Origin: Vibrio sinaloensis DSM 21326
Lineage (GTDB): Bacteria > Pseudomonadota > Gammaproteobacteria > Enterobacterales > Vibrionaceae
DNA: 64,000 nt
Assembly: GCF_000189275.1 (NCBI RefSeq)
Contig: NZ_AEVT01000008.1
Span: forward strand, 1 to 64,000
Reading direction: 5' to 3'
The translations under genes and the position numbers were made by a program. Under the pieces are notes generated by a model that saw only the letters and a list, made by a program, of their open reading frames with translations, was not told the DNA's origin and made no database searches. How positions within the stretch are numbered: position 1 is the stretch's first letter; each line of letters opens with the position of its first letter. This document shows, piece by piece, positions 9,230 to 18,434 of the stretch.

Positions 9230-11182
9230 TTAAGCGGCTTGCGGACTTCCAAGAATGTTGAGTATTTCCGCAACATCTTTGGTGCTCGTTAGCTTATCAA
9301 TGGCCTCTGGCTCATCGAGTGCGTTAGTTATGGTAGTAATTACCTGAATATGTTCGTCATTTTTGGCGGCTATGCCAATGACAAGCTTGGCGACATCGTC
9401 TTGATCGTCGGTAAACTGGATGCCCGATGGATACTGACAAATAACGATGCCTGTCTTTTTAACTTTATCCTTAGCTTCAATGGTACCGTGTGGAACAGCG
9501 ATTGATTCACCCAAGTAGGTCGGAACGAGTTTTTCTCGCTCGAACATCGCGTCTACATATTCGGGTTCGGCATAACCCATCTCGACCAGTTTATCGCCAG
9601 CAAAACGAATCGCCTCTTCTTTGTTCGCCGCGTTCAGACCCAGATGAATGTTTTCTGGTGCAATTTGGAAAACGGTTTTCTGCTGAGGTTCAAAAGTGTC
9701 ATCATTGGCTGCCATCAGAGAAACTTTGACTGCTTGTTCATCATTTGCAGCTTGGTTTTTCTGTGCGGCAAGTAGCTTAGTGACCAGTTGATTGTACATT
9801 TCACTGTCCAAGAAGTTAGTCAATGAAATGTGTGTAGCGTTAGGCGCATGCTTGCGAGCTCGATCCGTTAAATCTTTATGAGTAATCACGATATCGGCAC
9901 TCTCTGTTAAGTTGTTGATCGCAAGGTTGTTTACGCTGATATTTAGGCCTGCGTCTTGTACTTTTTTACGTAGCATACTGGCACCCATTGCGCTGGAACC
10001 CATTCCCGCATCACAGGCTACGATAATGCTTTTGACGTCCGCTAGGTCTATGCTGCCTTTGTTTTGAGTACCTGCAGCATTGTTTGACTTCGCGGCTGAC
10101 TTCATGTCTTTCATTTGTGATGTTGCTTTTTCAAGTGCTGCTTCATCCCCATCTTCTTCTGTACTTGATTGGGTTTTCATCAGCAAAGCCGCAACCGTAA
10201 ATGAAACACCTGTCGCAGCAGCAATAGAAGCAAGAACCCCGACGATAGATGCTTTTTGAGTCATGAGTAAGATAGCGAAAATCGAACCAGGTGAGGCTGG
10301 AGAAACAATACCTGCGTTAAACATGACAAGAACAAATACGCCCGTCATACCGCCTGCGATTGCTGCAAGGATCAAGCGCGGGTTCATCAGAATATATGGG
10401 AAGTAGATTTCGTGAATGCCACCAAAGAAGTGGATGATCGATGCACCACCAGCGGTCTGACGAGCGGTACCTTTACCAAACACCATATAAGCTAAGAGAA
10501 TGCCCAGCCCCGGCCCAGGGTTGGCTTCAATGAGGAAGAAGATCGATTGACCCATTTCGGACGCTTGCTGGATCCCAAGCGGAGAAAAGATACCGTGGTT
10601 GATCGCGTTGTTCAGGAAAAGGATCTTGGCAGGTTCAACAAAAATTGAGGTTAAAGGTAGCAAGTGTGCTGAAACTAGGAAGTTAACCCCAGCGGCGAGA
10701 CCACCAGAAAGTACTTTTACAAATGGTCCAATGAACATGAAAGCGAGCATTGCGCCAAGCATACCTATGATGCCTGCTGAGAAGTTGTTAACCAACATCT
10801 CAAAGCCACTTTTCACTTTGCCGTCGATGTAGTTATCAAATTTTTTGATTGCCCAGCCACCCAAAGGACCAACCATCATCGCACCCATGAACATAGGTAT
10901 ATCGGTGCCCACAATCACGCCCATCGTGGTGATTGCACCAACAACCGCACCGCGTTCGCCACCGACGAGTTTGCCGCCGGTATAACCGATTAACAGTGGT
11001 AATAGGTAGGTAATCATTGGGCCGACCATAGACGCTAAGGTCTCGTTGGGTAGCCAGCCTGTTGGAATGAATAGAGCAGTAATAAAACCCCACGCGATAA
11101 ACGCGCCGATATTGGGCATTACCATATTAGACAGAAAACGACCAAAATTTTGTATCTTGATCTTAGCATCTGGTGATATCAT
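9230..11182 (-). CDS. mtlA: Mannitol-specific PTS permease EIICBA
   Basis: Imports mannitol across the inner membrane while phosphorylating it with PEP-derived phosphate. 650 aa from the ATG at 11182, which follows GGGGAAC; a further in-frame ATG at 11260 would add 26 residues that do not look like the family. Domains: EIIC membrane part (1-335, with the 'GGIHEIYFPYIL' glutamate loop), EIIB with phospho-Cys390 in 'VACDAGMGSSAMG', then EIIA with phospho-His565 in 'IAVPHGT'. It heads the mannitol operon. A CRP-type site lies about 280 bp upstream, so glucose repression is expected. Confidence 0.97.
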   Translation of the reverse strand: MISPDAKIKIQNFGRFLSNMVMPNIGAFIAWGFITALFIPTGWLPNETLASMVGPMITYLLPLLIGYTGGKLVGGERGAVVGAITTMGVIVGTDIPMFMGAMMVGPLGGWAIKKFDNYIDGKVKSGFEMLVNNFSAGIIGMLGAMLAFMFIGPFVKVLSGGLAAGVNFLVSAHLLPLTSIFVEPAKILFLNNAINHGIFSPLGIQQASEMGQSIFFLIEANPGPGLGILLAYMVFGKGTARQTAGGASIIHFFGGIHEIYFPYILMNPRLILAAIAGGMTGVFVLVMFNAGIVSPASPGSIFAILLMTQKASIVGVLASIAAATGVSFTVAALLMKTQSSTEEDGDEAALEKATSQMKDMKSAAKSNNAAGTQNKGSIDLADVKSIIVACDAGMGSSAMGASMLRKKVQDAGLNISVNNLAINNLTESADIVITHKDLTDRARKHAPNATHISLTNFLDSEMYNQLVTKLLAAQKNQAANDEQAVKVSLMAANDDTFEPQQKTVFQIAPENIHLGLNAANKEEAIRFAGDKLVEMGYAEPEYVDAMFEREKLVPTYLGESIAVPHGTIEAKDKVKKTGIVICQYPSGIQFTDDQDDVAKLVIGIAAKNDEHIQVITTITNALDEPEAIDKLTSTKDVAEILNILGSPQAA

Positions 11183-11464
11183 AACAGTTCCCCGTTCGAT
11201 GTTCTGATGAATATTGTAGTAGTACGGTTCGCCAAAACCGCTTGATTGCTTAGTACCCAATCAATTTACCACACAAATTCATTTTGGAACTGACGACGGG
11301 TTTTTTGTGAGCTCGTGCAAAAAATTCCACCAATAAACCATTCTTATAGCGATCTCTATCAAGTAATTAATGTGTAATTTTTATACAATTTATCAATAAC
11401 TGATATGTCAATAAAATAATGATGATCAATATCTCATTTATGTTATTTTTGTGATGGATTTTTA

Positions 11465-11480
11465 TGTGATGTTTATCACT
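11465..11480 (-). promoter_or_regulatory. CRP-cAMP binding site upstream of mtlA
   Basis: TGTGA-TGTTTA-TCACT matches the CRP consensus TGTGA-N6-TCACA at 9 of 10 positions. It is centred about 97 bp upstream of the inferred mtlA start point. Two more TGTGA half-sites lie nearby (around 11451 and 11556). Confidence 0.65.
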
Positions 11481-11647
11481 AATTCTTAATGTTGAATTTT
11501 AGGGCATTACTTTTGTGGGACTATCGTCACATTTTGTGCTCGAGCGATCATGAGTTTTAGTGTGATATCCCTCTCGTTTTTGCTTTTATGAAATAAAGCA
11601 ACAGTTAGCTCTAGAGAAGAACGGCAGGCTATGGATGTGTTTTAAGT

Positions 11648-11672
11648 GGGTGGCAAGGGTATTTTGCCACCC
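11648..11672 (-). terminator. Hairpin after the TRAP binding-protein gene
   Basis: A perfect 9-bp stem GGGTGGCAA / TTGCCACCC with a 7-nt loop starts 8 nt past the stop codon. No strong T-run follows on either strand, so termination may be weak. Confidence 0.5.
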
Positions 11673-11680
11673 ATACAAGC

Positions 11681-12760
11681 TTAATTGGTATCAAGATAGG
11701 CTTTTGAAGAAATCTCAGTCCAGGCACGTACTTTAGTTAGGTACTGTTTCTGAGAGTTGATGATCTCTTTTGCCAAAGCATCGCTGCTCGCTTGCTCTTT
11801 GAGTAGTTCAGTCGTTGCGGTTTGCATGGCTTTTAGCACTTCTGGTGGGAAGTCGCGAACCTTAATATCTGGGTATTCAGCGCTCATCGTTGCCCAGCTG
11901 TTTGCATTTGCGTCGACGGCTTGAGTGTACATATCAAATGCGGATACGCGGAAGGCGGTTTCTAGGATCGTTTGTAGATCCTTCGGTAATGAATCCCACT
12001 TTTTCTTGTTTACCAAGAACTGGGTTTCTGAGCCCGGTTCATGCCAAGCGGTGTAGTAGTAAGGGGCGATTTTTTGAAAGCCCATGCGCAGATCGAAAGC
12101 AGGGCCTACCCATTCAAGCGCGTCAATGGTGCCTCGTTCAAGTGAGGTATACAGTTCTCCGGGAGCAATGTTGGTCGGCTTAGCCCCAACCTTAGCCATC
12201 ACTTCTCCGGCAAAGCCCGGAATGCGAATCTTGAGGCCTTTTAGGTCTTCGACGGAATTAATCTCTTTCTTAAACCAACCGCCCATTTGAATATCGGAAT
12301 TGCCGCCTGGGAAGGACAGCAAGTTGTGCGGCGCGTAGACTTTCTCCATGAGCTCCATACCGCCCCCGCGATAGAACCAAGCGTATTGCTCGGTTGAGAT
12401 CATGCCAAAAGGCATTGAGGAGAAGTACAGGGTATTCGGGACCTTACCTTTCCAATAGTATGAGCTGGAGTGGCCCAAGTCATACTGACCGGATTTCACC
12501 ATATCAAAGATGCCCAAAGGGGCTTTGTGTTTATTGGCAGAATCAATACGGATTTTGAGTCGTCCATTGGACATCTCTTCGGCGAGTTTAGCCATGTTTT
12601 TTGTGGCATCGCCCAAGATAGGCGTGTTTGGTCCCCAAGTTTCAGCCAGTTTGAGTCGATAGACTTTATCGGCAGCAAGTGTAGTAAAAGACGTTGTGGT
12701 TAATGAGAGGGTAACGGCACCAACCAGCAGTGAGCGGAGAATTTTTAGTTTTGGCAGCAT
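11681..12760 (-). CDS. TRAP transporter substrate-binding protein (DctP family)
   Basis: Periplasmic receptor that hands a carboxylate-type solute to a TRAP membrane complex. 359 aa. A signal peptide is visible (1-29, ending 'TTLAA'), then a DctP fold with 'GLKIRIPGFAGEVM', whose Arg normally clamps the substrate carboxylate, and 'RGTIDALEWVGPAFD'. That last motif resembles the 2-oxoacid-binding TakP group, but the ligand is uncertain. AAGGAAG precedes the ATG. No dctQ or dctM membrane gene is adjacent, so it is an orphan that must use a transporter encoded elsewhere, or act as a sensor. Confidence 0.88.
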   Translation of the reverse strand: MLPKLKILRSLLVGAVTLSLTTTSFTTLAADKVYRLKLAETWGPNTPILGDATKNMAKLAEEMSNGRLKIRIDSANKHKAPLGIFDMVKSGQYDLGHSSSYYWKGKVPNTLYFSSMPFGMISTEQYAWFYRGGGMELMEKVYAPHNLLSFPGGNSDIQMGGWFKKEINSVEDLKGLKIRIPGFAGEVMAKVGAKPTNIAPGELYTSLERGTIDALEWVGPAFDLRMGFQKIAPYYYTAWHEPGSETQFLVNKKKWDSLPKDLQTILETAFRVSAFDMYTQAVDANANSWATMSAEYPDIKVRDFPPEVLKAMQTATTELLKEQASSDALAKEIINSQKQYLTKVRAWTEISSKAYLDTN

Positions 12761-13331
12761 GACGTTGCGACTTCCTTGTTGTTGTGATGGTCATTGATGC
12801 TTAGCATTCCGCTTGTCTAATTTATCGTCAATCTGCTTTTTCGCTATTAATTGAGGGTATGGCAGATGTGGTTGCTATACTCGCGCATAAAGTTGGTAGA
12901 AGAGTTTGAATATGGAATTTAGGTTGAAGGATTCGTTTTGTTAAGATGGCTTCATTGGCATAAAATTTTGATGGAAAAAGTGCAGTGTTGGTCACGCACT
13001 TTCGGGAGGCTGAGTCATTTATCAATGAGTCGTCGAGTGGATTTTCTACCTTTAGCTGTTAGAGGGATAAGTTAGAGTATGACATTCCTGTGACACCTTT
13101 ATACATTGAGGCTGGCTAGATGAAGATTAATGTAACGATGATTTTTTAATTAATCTAAAAAATATATTGCTCACAAAATATACTAATTTTATATCTAAAC
13201 TAAAGTTTCATTGCTAACGTAATCAATGCGGGTGGTGTTATTGAACCTAGACGAGCACAAGACTTACAGGACAGTAACCAACAACATACCTTCGCATTTG
13301 CTGATCTGGAATGCCTCATCTAAAGAGGAAA
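12761..13331. other. Intergenic region with no supported gene
   Basis: About 570 bp, AT-rich especially at 13130-13210. The only open frame of note, 12828-13025 minus (65 codons), has no recognisable composition or ribosome site, and I reject it. The leftward promoter of the TRAP binding protein must lie at the left end. The right part (13200-13330) is less AT-rich and could encode a small RNA, but I have no family match. Confidence 0.4.
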
Positions 13332-13354
13332 AACGGGAACCTTAGGTTCCCGTT
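13332..13354 (-). terminator. Second hairpin downstream of ispB
   Basis: AACGGGAAC (13332-13340) and GTTCCCGTT (13346-13354) form a strong stem. On the minus strand it is followed by TTTCCTCTTT. It lies beyond the first ispB terminator. Confidence 0.55.
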
Positions 13355-13379
13355 GCTGTATCTGGCTGTCCCAATACTA

Positions 13380-13409
13380 AAAAGCCTGAGTGATTAAACT
13401 CAGGCTTTT
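13380..13409 (-). terminator. Rho-independent terminator of ispB
   Basis: AAAAGCCTGAGT (13380-13391) and ACTCAGGCTTTT (13398-13409), a perfect 12-bp stem with a 6-nt loop, starts 17 nt after the ispB stop codon. T-rich on both sides. Confidence 0.88.
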
Positions 13410-13426
13410 GGTTCTCTAACCGAAGG

Positions 13427-14398
13427 TTAACTCGACCGATGAACAGACATGTGCGCTAAAGTGATCAGTGCCTGCTTATATTCAGACTCTTCAAGCACAG
13501 AGAGTTCTGCGATCGCTTTATCTGCTTCTTTATAGGCTTGTTGGCGCGTGTACTCTAGTGAGCCCGTTTCATCCATTGCCGCCAGAATTTCCTTAAGCTT
13601 GTCCATGCCGTTAGCTTTCTCGATGGCTTCACGAATCATGCTGGCTTGTTGTTCACTGCCATTTTGCATCGCATATAAAAGAGGCAAGGTAGGTTTGCCT
13701 TCCGCGAGGTCATCACCAACGTTCTTACCCATATCATCACCATCAGAGGTGTAATCCATCACGTCATCGATGAGCTGGAACGCAGTCCCTAGATACTTAC
13801 CGTAATTCTGCAGAGCTCGCTCAACGTCTTCAGGCGCATCATTTAAGATGGCACCAATTTGGGTTGCCGCTTCAAATAGTCGTGCAGTTTTTGAGTAGAT
13901 AACCTGCATGTAGCTTTCTTCGGTCGTATCAGGGTCGTTACAGTTCATCAACTGTTGAACTTCTCCCTCCGCGATCACGTTTACCGCATCACTCATGAGT
14001 TTGAGGATCTTCATGGATCCTAGCTCGGTCATCATTTGAAATGAACGCGTATAAATGAAGTCGCCAACCAGAACGCTGGCAGCATTACCGAAGGCCGCAT
14101 TAGCCGTCGCTTTACCACGGCGCATATCTGACTCATCCACAACATCATCATGCAATAAAGTTGCTGTGTGAATGAACTCAATGAATGCTGCCGCAGTTGT
14201 ATGTGCATTTCCTTGATAACCCAAAGCGCGAGCAGATAATACTGCTAACATTGGACGTATGCGCTTACCACCACCACTAATGATGTAAAAACCTAATTGG
14301 TTGATTAAAGATACGTCTGAATTGAGTTGGGCGTGAATTGTTTCATTCACTTTTGCCATGTCATCGGCAGTTAGCGCTTGGATAGCTTTAAAATCCAT
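13427..14398 (-). CDS. ispB: Octaprenyl diphosphate synthase
   Basis: Extends farnesyl diphosphate with isopentenyl diphosphate to make the C40 side chain of ubiquinone and menaquinone. 323 aa from the ATG at 14398, exactly the E. coli length; an upstream in-frame ATG at 14464 adds 22 unlikely residues. The two Asp-rich prenyltransferase motifs are present: 'LLHDDVVDESDMRRG' (first) and 'QLIDDVMDYTSD' (second), plus 'GGGKRIRPML' for pyrophosphate binding. It is divergent from rplU-rpmA, the standard gammaproteobacterial arrangement. Confidence 0.97.
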   Translation of the reverse strand: MDFKAIQALTADDMAKVNETIHAQLNSDVSLINQLGFYIISGGGKRIRPMLAVLSARALGYQGNAHTTAAAFIEFIHTATLLHDDVVDESDMRRGKATANAAFGNAASVLVGDFIYTRSFQMMTELGSMKILKLMSDAVNVIAEGEVQQLMNCNDPDTTEESYMQVIYSKTARLFEAATQIGAILNDAPEDVERALQNYGKYLGTAFQLIDDVMDYTSDGDDMGKNVGDDLAEGKPTLPLLYAMQNGSEQQASMIREAIEKANGMDKLKEILAAMDETGSLEYTRQQAYKEADKAIAELSVLEESEYKQALITLAHMSVHRSS

Positions 14399-14514
14399 GG
14401 TAAATCCGGCTGAAGTTAGAACTTGTAAGGTCTTCTTATCTGCTTTAATCGCTGAATAATACACTAAAAAACGTTGATTAATACATGCTTAAAAGGCATG
14501 ATTGCCGCACTTTT

Positions 14515-14544
14515 AATTGGCGATTAGCTTTTCGCCAATTTTTT
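14515..14544 (+). terminator. Terminator-like hairpin between ispB and rplU
   Basis: AATTGGCGA (14515-14523) and TCGCCAATT (14532-14540) form a perfect 9-bp stem, followed on the plus strand by six T. It lies upstream of the rplU promoter, so it would stop rightward transcription entering from the ispB 5' region. A second small hairpin, CATGC/GCATG, lies at about 14483-14500. Confidence 0.6.
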
Positions 14545-14555
14545 CAAAATATGGC

Positions 14556-14584
14556 TTGTCATAGGTGCGACCTTTCTGTAGAAT
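14556..14584 (+). promoter_or_regulatory. Promoter of rplU-rpmA
   Basis: TTGTCA (14556-14561) and TAGAAT (14579-14584) with 17-bp spacing, each close to the sigma-70 consensus. The predicted leader is about 80 nt. Confidence 0.75.
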
Positions 14585-14670
14585 CTGCGCCCTATTGATG
14601 ATTAGTTTAGCGCACACCCAAGATGCTCATTTAATATGCATAAGGCTGTGCGGAAAAAGCGGAGTAAGAT

Positions 14671-14982
14671 ATGTACGCTGTTTTCCAATCTGGTGGTAAA
14701 CAACACCGTGTAAGCGAAGGTCAAACTCTTCGTTTAGAGAAATTAGACGTTGAAACTGGTGCAACTGTAGAATTTGATAAAGTTCTTCTTGTTGCTAACG
14801 GCGAAGATGTTAAAGTTGGCGCTCCTCTAGTAGAGGGCGGTAAAGTAGTTGCTGAAGTTGTACAACACGGTCGTGGCGATAAAGTTAAAATCGTTAAGTT
14901 CCGTCGTCGTAAGCACTCTCGTAAGCAACAAGGTCACCGTCAGTGGTTCACGGAAGTGAAAATCACTGGTATCAACGCTTAA
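14671..14982 (+). CDS. rplU: 50S ribosomal protein L21
   Basis: Structural protein of the large ribosomal subunit, bound to 23S rRNA. 103 aa, the family's usual length, with the conserved start '[14 protein letters not shown]' and the basic tail '[17 protein letters not shown]'. A GGAG-type site precedes the ATG. It is followed after 20 nt by rpmA in the same operon. Confidence 0.99.
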   Translation: MYAVFQSGGKQHRVSEGQTLRLEKLDVETGATVEFDKVLLVANGEDVKVGAPLVEGGKVVAEVVQHGRGDKVKIVKFRRRKHSRKQQGHRQWFTEVKITGINA

Positions 14983-15002
14983 TCGATTAGGAGAGTTTAA
15001 CA

Positions 15003-15260
15003 ATGGCACACAAAAAAGCTGGTGGTTCTACTCGTAACGGCCGCGATTCAGAAAGCAAACGTCTAGGTGTTAAGCGTTTCGGTGGTGAGTCTGTTCTTGC
15101 AGGTAACATCATCGTTCGTCAACGTGGTACTAAGTTTCACGCTGGTACTAACGTTGGTATCGGTAAAGACCACACTCTTTTCGCTCTTACTGAAGGTAAA
15201 GTGAAATTCGAAGTGAAAGGTCCTAAGAACCGTAAATTCGTTAGCATCGAAGCTGAGTAA
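15003..15260 (+). CDS. rpmA: 50S ribosomal protein L27
   Basis: Large-subunit protein whose N-terminal tail reaches the peptidyl-transferase centre. 85 aa. It starts directly '[18 protein letters not shown]', so it has no cleavable Firmicutes-type extension. AGGAG lies 7 nt upstream. Second gene of the rplU-rpmA operon, which ends at the hairpin at 15310-15328. Confidence 0.99.
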   Translation: MAHKKAGGSTRNGRDSESKRLGVKRFGGESVLAGNIIVRQRGTKFHAGTNVGIGKDHTLFALTEGKVKFEVKGPKNRKFVSIEAE

Positions 15261-15309
15261 TTTAAACCTAGTTTAAATCACTTATTAGCTTTCAAGCTGA
15301 ATTCAAAAG

Positions 15310-15334
15310 CCCTGCCGATTCGGCGGGGTTTTTT
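15310..15334 (+). terminator. Rho-independent terminator of rplU-rpmA
   Basis: CCCTGCCG (15310-15317) and CGGCGGGG (15321-15328), one T-G pair, ATT loop, then a T-run. Confidence 0.9.
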
Positions 15335-15355
15335 ATTTATGGTGACTATGAATAT

Positions 15356-15403
15356 GGAACCAATACTAAGGCACTCTGCACAGAGTCCCTTCATATTTGT
15401 TCC
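15356..15403 (+). repeat. Nested hairpin between rpmA and obgE
   Basis: AAGG-C-ACTCTG (15368-15378) pairs with CAGAGT-C-CCTT (15381-15391) with one C-C mismatch. GGAAC (15356-15360) and GTTCC (15399-15403) enclose it. It lies after the rpmA terminator and is not followed by a T-run. Function unknown; it could be a small extragenic palindromic element. Confidence 0.45.
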
Positions 15404-15454
15404 AGTAGCAGAGTAGTGAAGATCTCAGGTGATCAGTCTGAAACTGGAATCTGC

Positions 15455-15507
15455 TAGAATTTATATCATTCATTTTCCCTAAGCCTTAGGGAGTACTGAG
15501 ATGATAT
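15455..15507 (+). promoter_or_regulatory. obgE promoter and leader hairpin
   Basis: TAGAAT (15455-15460) is a possible -10, though the -35 is poor. Immediately after it, ATATCAT (15463-15469) pairs with ATGATAT (15501-15507) around an inner palindrome, TCCCTAAG (15476-15483) with CTTAGGGA (15485-15492). The structure would sit at the 5' end of the obgE mRNA, 43 nt before the start codon. Confidence 0.45.
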
Positions 15508-15547
15508 TTGCAACGCAGCTACGATAAGTAGCACAAGCGCGGAGTAA

Positions 15548-16720
<1,173 letters not shown>

Positions 16721-16726
16721 CTGAAT

Positions 16727-16758
16727 AAAAAAGCCGCAATGATTTGCGGCTTTTTTTT
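16727..16758 (+). terminator. Terminator of obgE
   Basis: AAAAAAGCCGCAA (16727-16739) and TTGCGGCTTTTTT (16744-16756), followed by more T. The A-run on the left also lets it act on leftward transcripts. Confidence 0.9.
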
Positions 16759-16779
16759 ATCTGTTCCCTCAACGAAATG

Positions 16780-16800
16780 GCTGGCCAATGAGTGGCCAGC
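16780..16800 (-). terminator. Hairpin after bcsG
   Basis: GCTGGCCA (16780-16787) and TGGCCAGC (16793-16800), loop ATGAG, 11 nt past the bcsG stop. The minus-strand tail CATTTCGTT is weakly T-rich. Confidence 0.55.
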
Positions 16801-16811
16801 ACTTCGGTGAT

Positions 16812-18434
16812 CTAGTTAGGGTAGTCTATCCAGCTGGTTCCATCTAAAGATACGTAATAACGCTTGTCGACTTCAATAACAGTTGAACCAGAGTTTTGTG
16901 CTACAACGCGTGTCTCTGGGAGCCCGTTGGCCAACTCAGCTGGATTGAACGTCGATTTGGTATAGATATCCTGCTCAAGAATATTCGATACCAACTGTGA
17001 TAGCGCCAAGTAACTAGAAGGTGCTTGAACATGCACTGTATTTCCTTGACGTTGAAGTCCAGGACCAAAGATTTTCACGCCCACAGGAGTATGAACGATC
17101 GTTGGGGCAGGAATTTCACGCATACCGGAAATTTGCATTCTGTCGCCTCGCATTCCTGCGCCGTGCTCAGGAACTAAAGCCACCACGATATTGCGCTCTG
17201 AGGCTTCAAGCTGCTTAAAGAACGCGTATAAATCATCAAGCAGGTTCTTTAAGCGAGCTTTGTAACTAACCAGCGACGTACCAGATTTGCTATTGATGAT
17301 GCGGTTACCGTCATGGAGTGAAATTGAGTTGTATAGGGCAACAACTTTTTCATCATTGCTGCTGAGTCTTTGTTGCCACCAATTATCAAGCACTTGTTTG
17401 TCTCTAAAGATTGAAGATCCATCAAACGATTTTTGATATGGCGTGAAGCCTTCTTGTGACATCAAGTTGGTTTGCAAGTCACCGTCTCGTTTTATCAGCT
17501 CAAGGAAACTGTCAAAGATACCATTATGGTTCATCAACAAGTTTTCTTTAAAGCCTAAGTTCTTTAAATTATCAAACAGATAACATTGTTTGCTCGGTGC
17601 AGGATCGAACAACTGTGCGTGCTTCTGTTGGCCGCAACTGGCACGGAGTAGCCTGACAACCGCAGGACCACTGTAAGACGTCGCAGCACTGAAGTTATCG
17701 AACATGATGTCGAACTCTGTAAATAGTGGGTGATCGCTCAGACCCGCGATTTCAATATCGTCCCATGCGACAGAGCAAACACTTAAAAACAACATGTCGA
17801 AAGGTGCACTTTGCTGCTCTGTGCTGCTAAACGTGACTCGACGAGAAGATTCCTGAACGAAAAACTCTTCCTTTAGCTTATTTAGAGTGGTGTCGTTAAT
17901 TTCAGTAATCTCAGGTTGGGTGGTTGGCTCGCTTTGAGTCGGCGTGGCTGGTGCAGTAGAAGCAGCAACGGTAGCCGCGGGGCTTTGCTCACTTTCAGGA
18001 AGGCTCACCATGATCATGGCGATAACCACTAACACTGAGACACGGACAAACTTACTCAATAGAAAATAGCCTGCGCATAGCGTAAAGATAGCAATGACGG
18101 CTTCAAGAGAGACAAATCGACCGAGTAGCTCAACAAGGTAGCTCATCTCAAATTGCATCAATTGGCCTGCTTGCGCCCATAAGCGTTCAAGCGGTGGAAG
18201 GTATGAGTCGTAATGTAATAACCATGCGGCAGCGGGTACGGCCACCAAGTGACGGAATATGTTGAGTGGTTTCACTCGTATCGGCAGCAAAATAAACAGC
18301 AATAAGGCAAAGTTTTCCAATGGATGGAAATCAATGACGCCCTGAATATACAAGGCCACTTTCGCGATAAAATATATGTTCCACCATCCAAGGCCAATCG
18401 AAAATAGAGGTGGTTGTTGAGAATGTGAAGTCAT
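16812..18434 (-). CDS. bcsG: Cellulose phosphoethanolamine transferase BcsG
   Basis: Inner-membrane enzyme that transfers phosphoethanolamine from phospholipid to nascent cellulose in the periplasm. 540 aa from the ATG at 18434, which overlaps the bcsF stop as TGATG; a GTG one codon earlier is also possible. Several hydrophobic segments span 11-145, a Ser/Thr/Pro linker 150-180, then an alkaline-phosphatase-like domain. Counted from the GTG, the zinc/catalytic residues match E. coli BcsG: Cys221 ('SVCSVAWDDIE'), nucleophile Ser256 ('TSYSGP'), Glu424-His425 ('VPEHG'). All are present, so modified cellulose is expected. Confidence 0.93.
   Translation of the reverse strand: MTSHSQQPPLFSIGLGWWNIYFIAKVALYIQGVIDFHPLENFALLLFILLPIRVKPLNIFRHLVAVPAAAWLLHYDSYLPPLERLWAQAGQLMQFEMSYLVELLGRFVSLEAVIAIFTLCAGYFLLSKFVRVSVLVVIAMIMVSLPESEQSPAATVAASTAPATPTQSEPTTQPEITEINDTTLNKLKEEFFVQESSRRVTFSSTEQQSAPFDMLFLSVCSVAWDDIEIAGLSDHPLFTEFDIMFDNFSAATSYSGPAVVRLLRASCGQQKHAQLFDPAPSKQCYLFDNLKNLGFKENLLMNHNGIFDSFLELIKRDGDLQTNLMSQEGFTPYQKSFDGSSIFRDKQVLDNWWQQRLSSNDEKVVALYNSISLHDGNRIINSKSGTSLVSYKARLKNLLDDLYAFFKQLEASERNIVVALVPEHGAGMRGDRMQISGMREIPAPTIVHTPVGVKIFGPGLQRQGNTVHVQAPSSYLALSQLVSNILEQDIYTKSTFNPAELANGLPETRVVAQNSGSTVIEVDKRYYVSLDGTSWIDYPN

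Larger units (their letters stand above)
11183..11680. promoter_or_regulatory. mtlA upstream region: promoter, CRP site, long leader
   Basis: A 498-bp gap with no supported protein gene. On the minus strand TTGACA (11411-11406) and TGTATA (11387-11382) are 18 bp apart, giving an mtlA leader of about 190 nt. In V. cholerae the mtlA leader is bound by MtlS, an antisense sRNA made from the opposite strand. A counterpart would lie on the plus strand around 11270-11400, but I could not delimit one. Confidence 0.5.

Noticed and set aside
11183-11260. 26-residue N-terminal extension of MtlA from an upstream ATG
   Set aside because: GGGGAAC precedes the internal ATG at 11182, and homology begins there.
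12828-13025. 65-codon minus-strand frame in the gap before the TRAP protein gene
   Set aside because: No ribosome site, no hydrophobic or domain pattern, ordinary chance length for AT-rich sequence.
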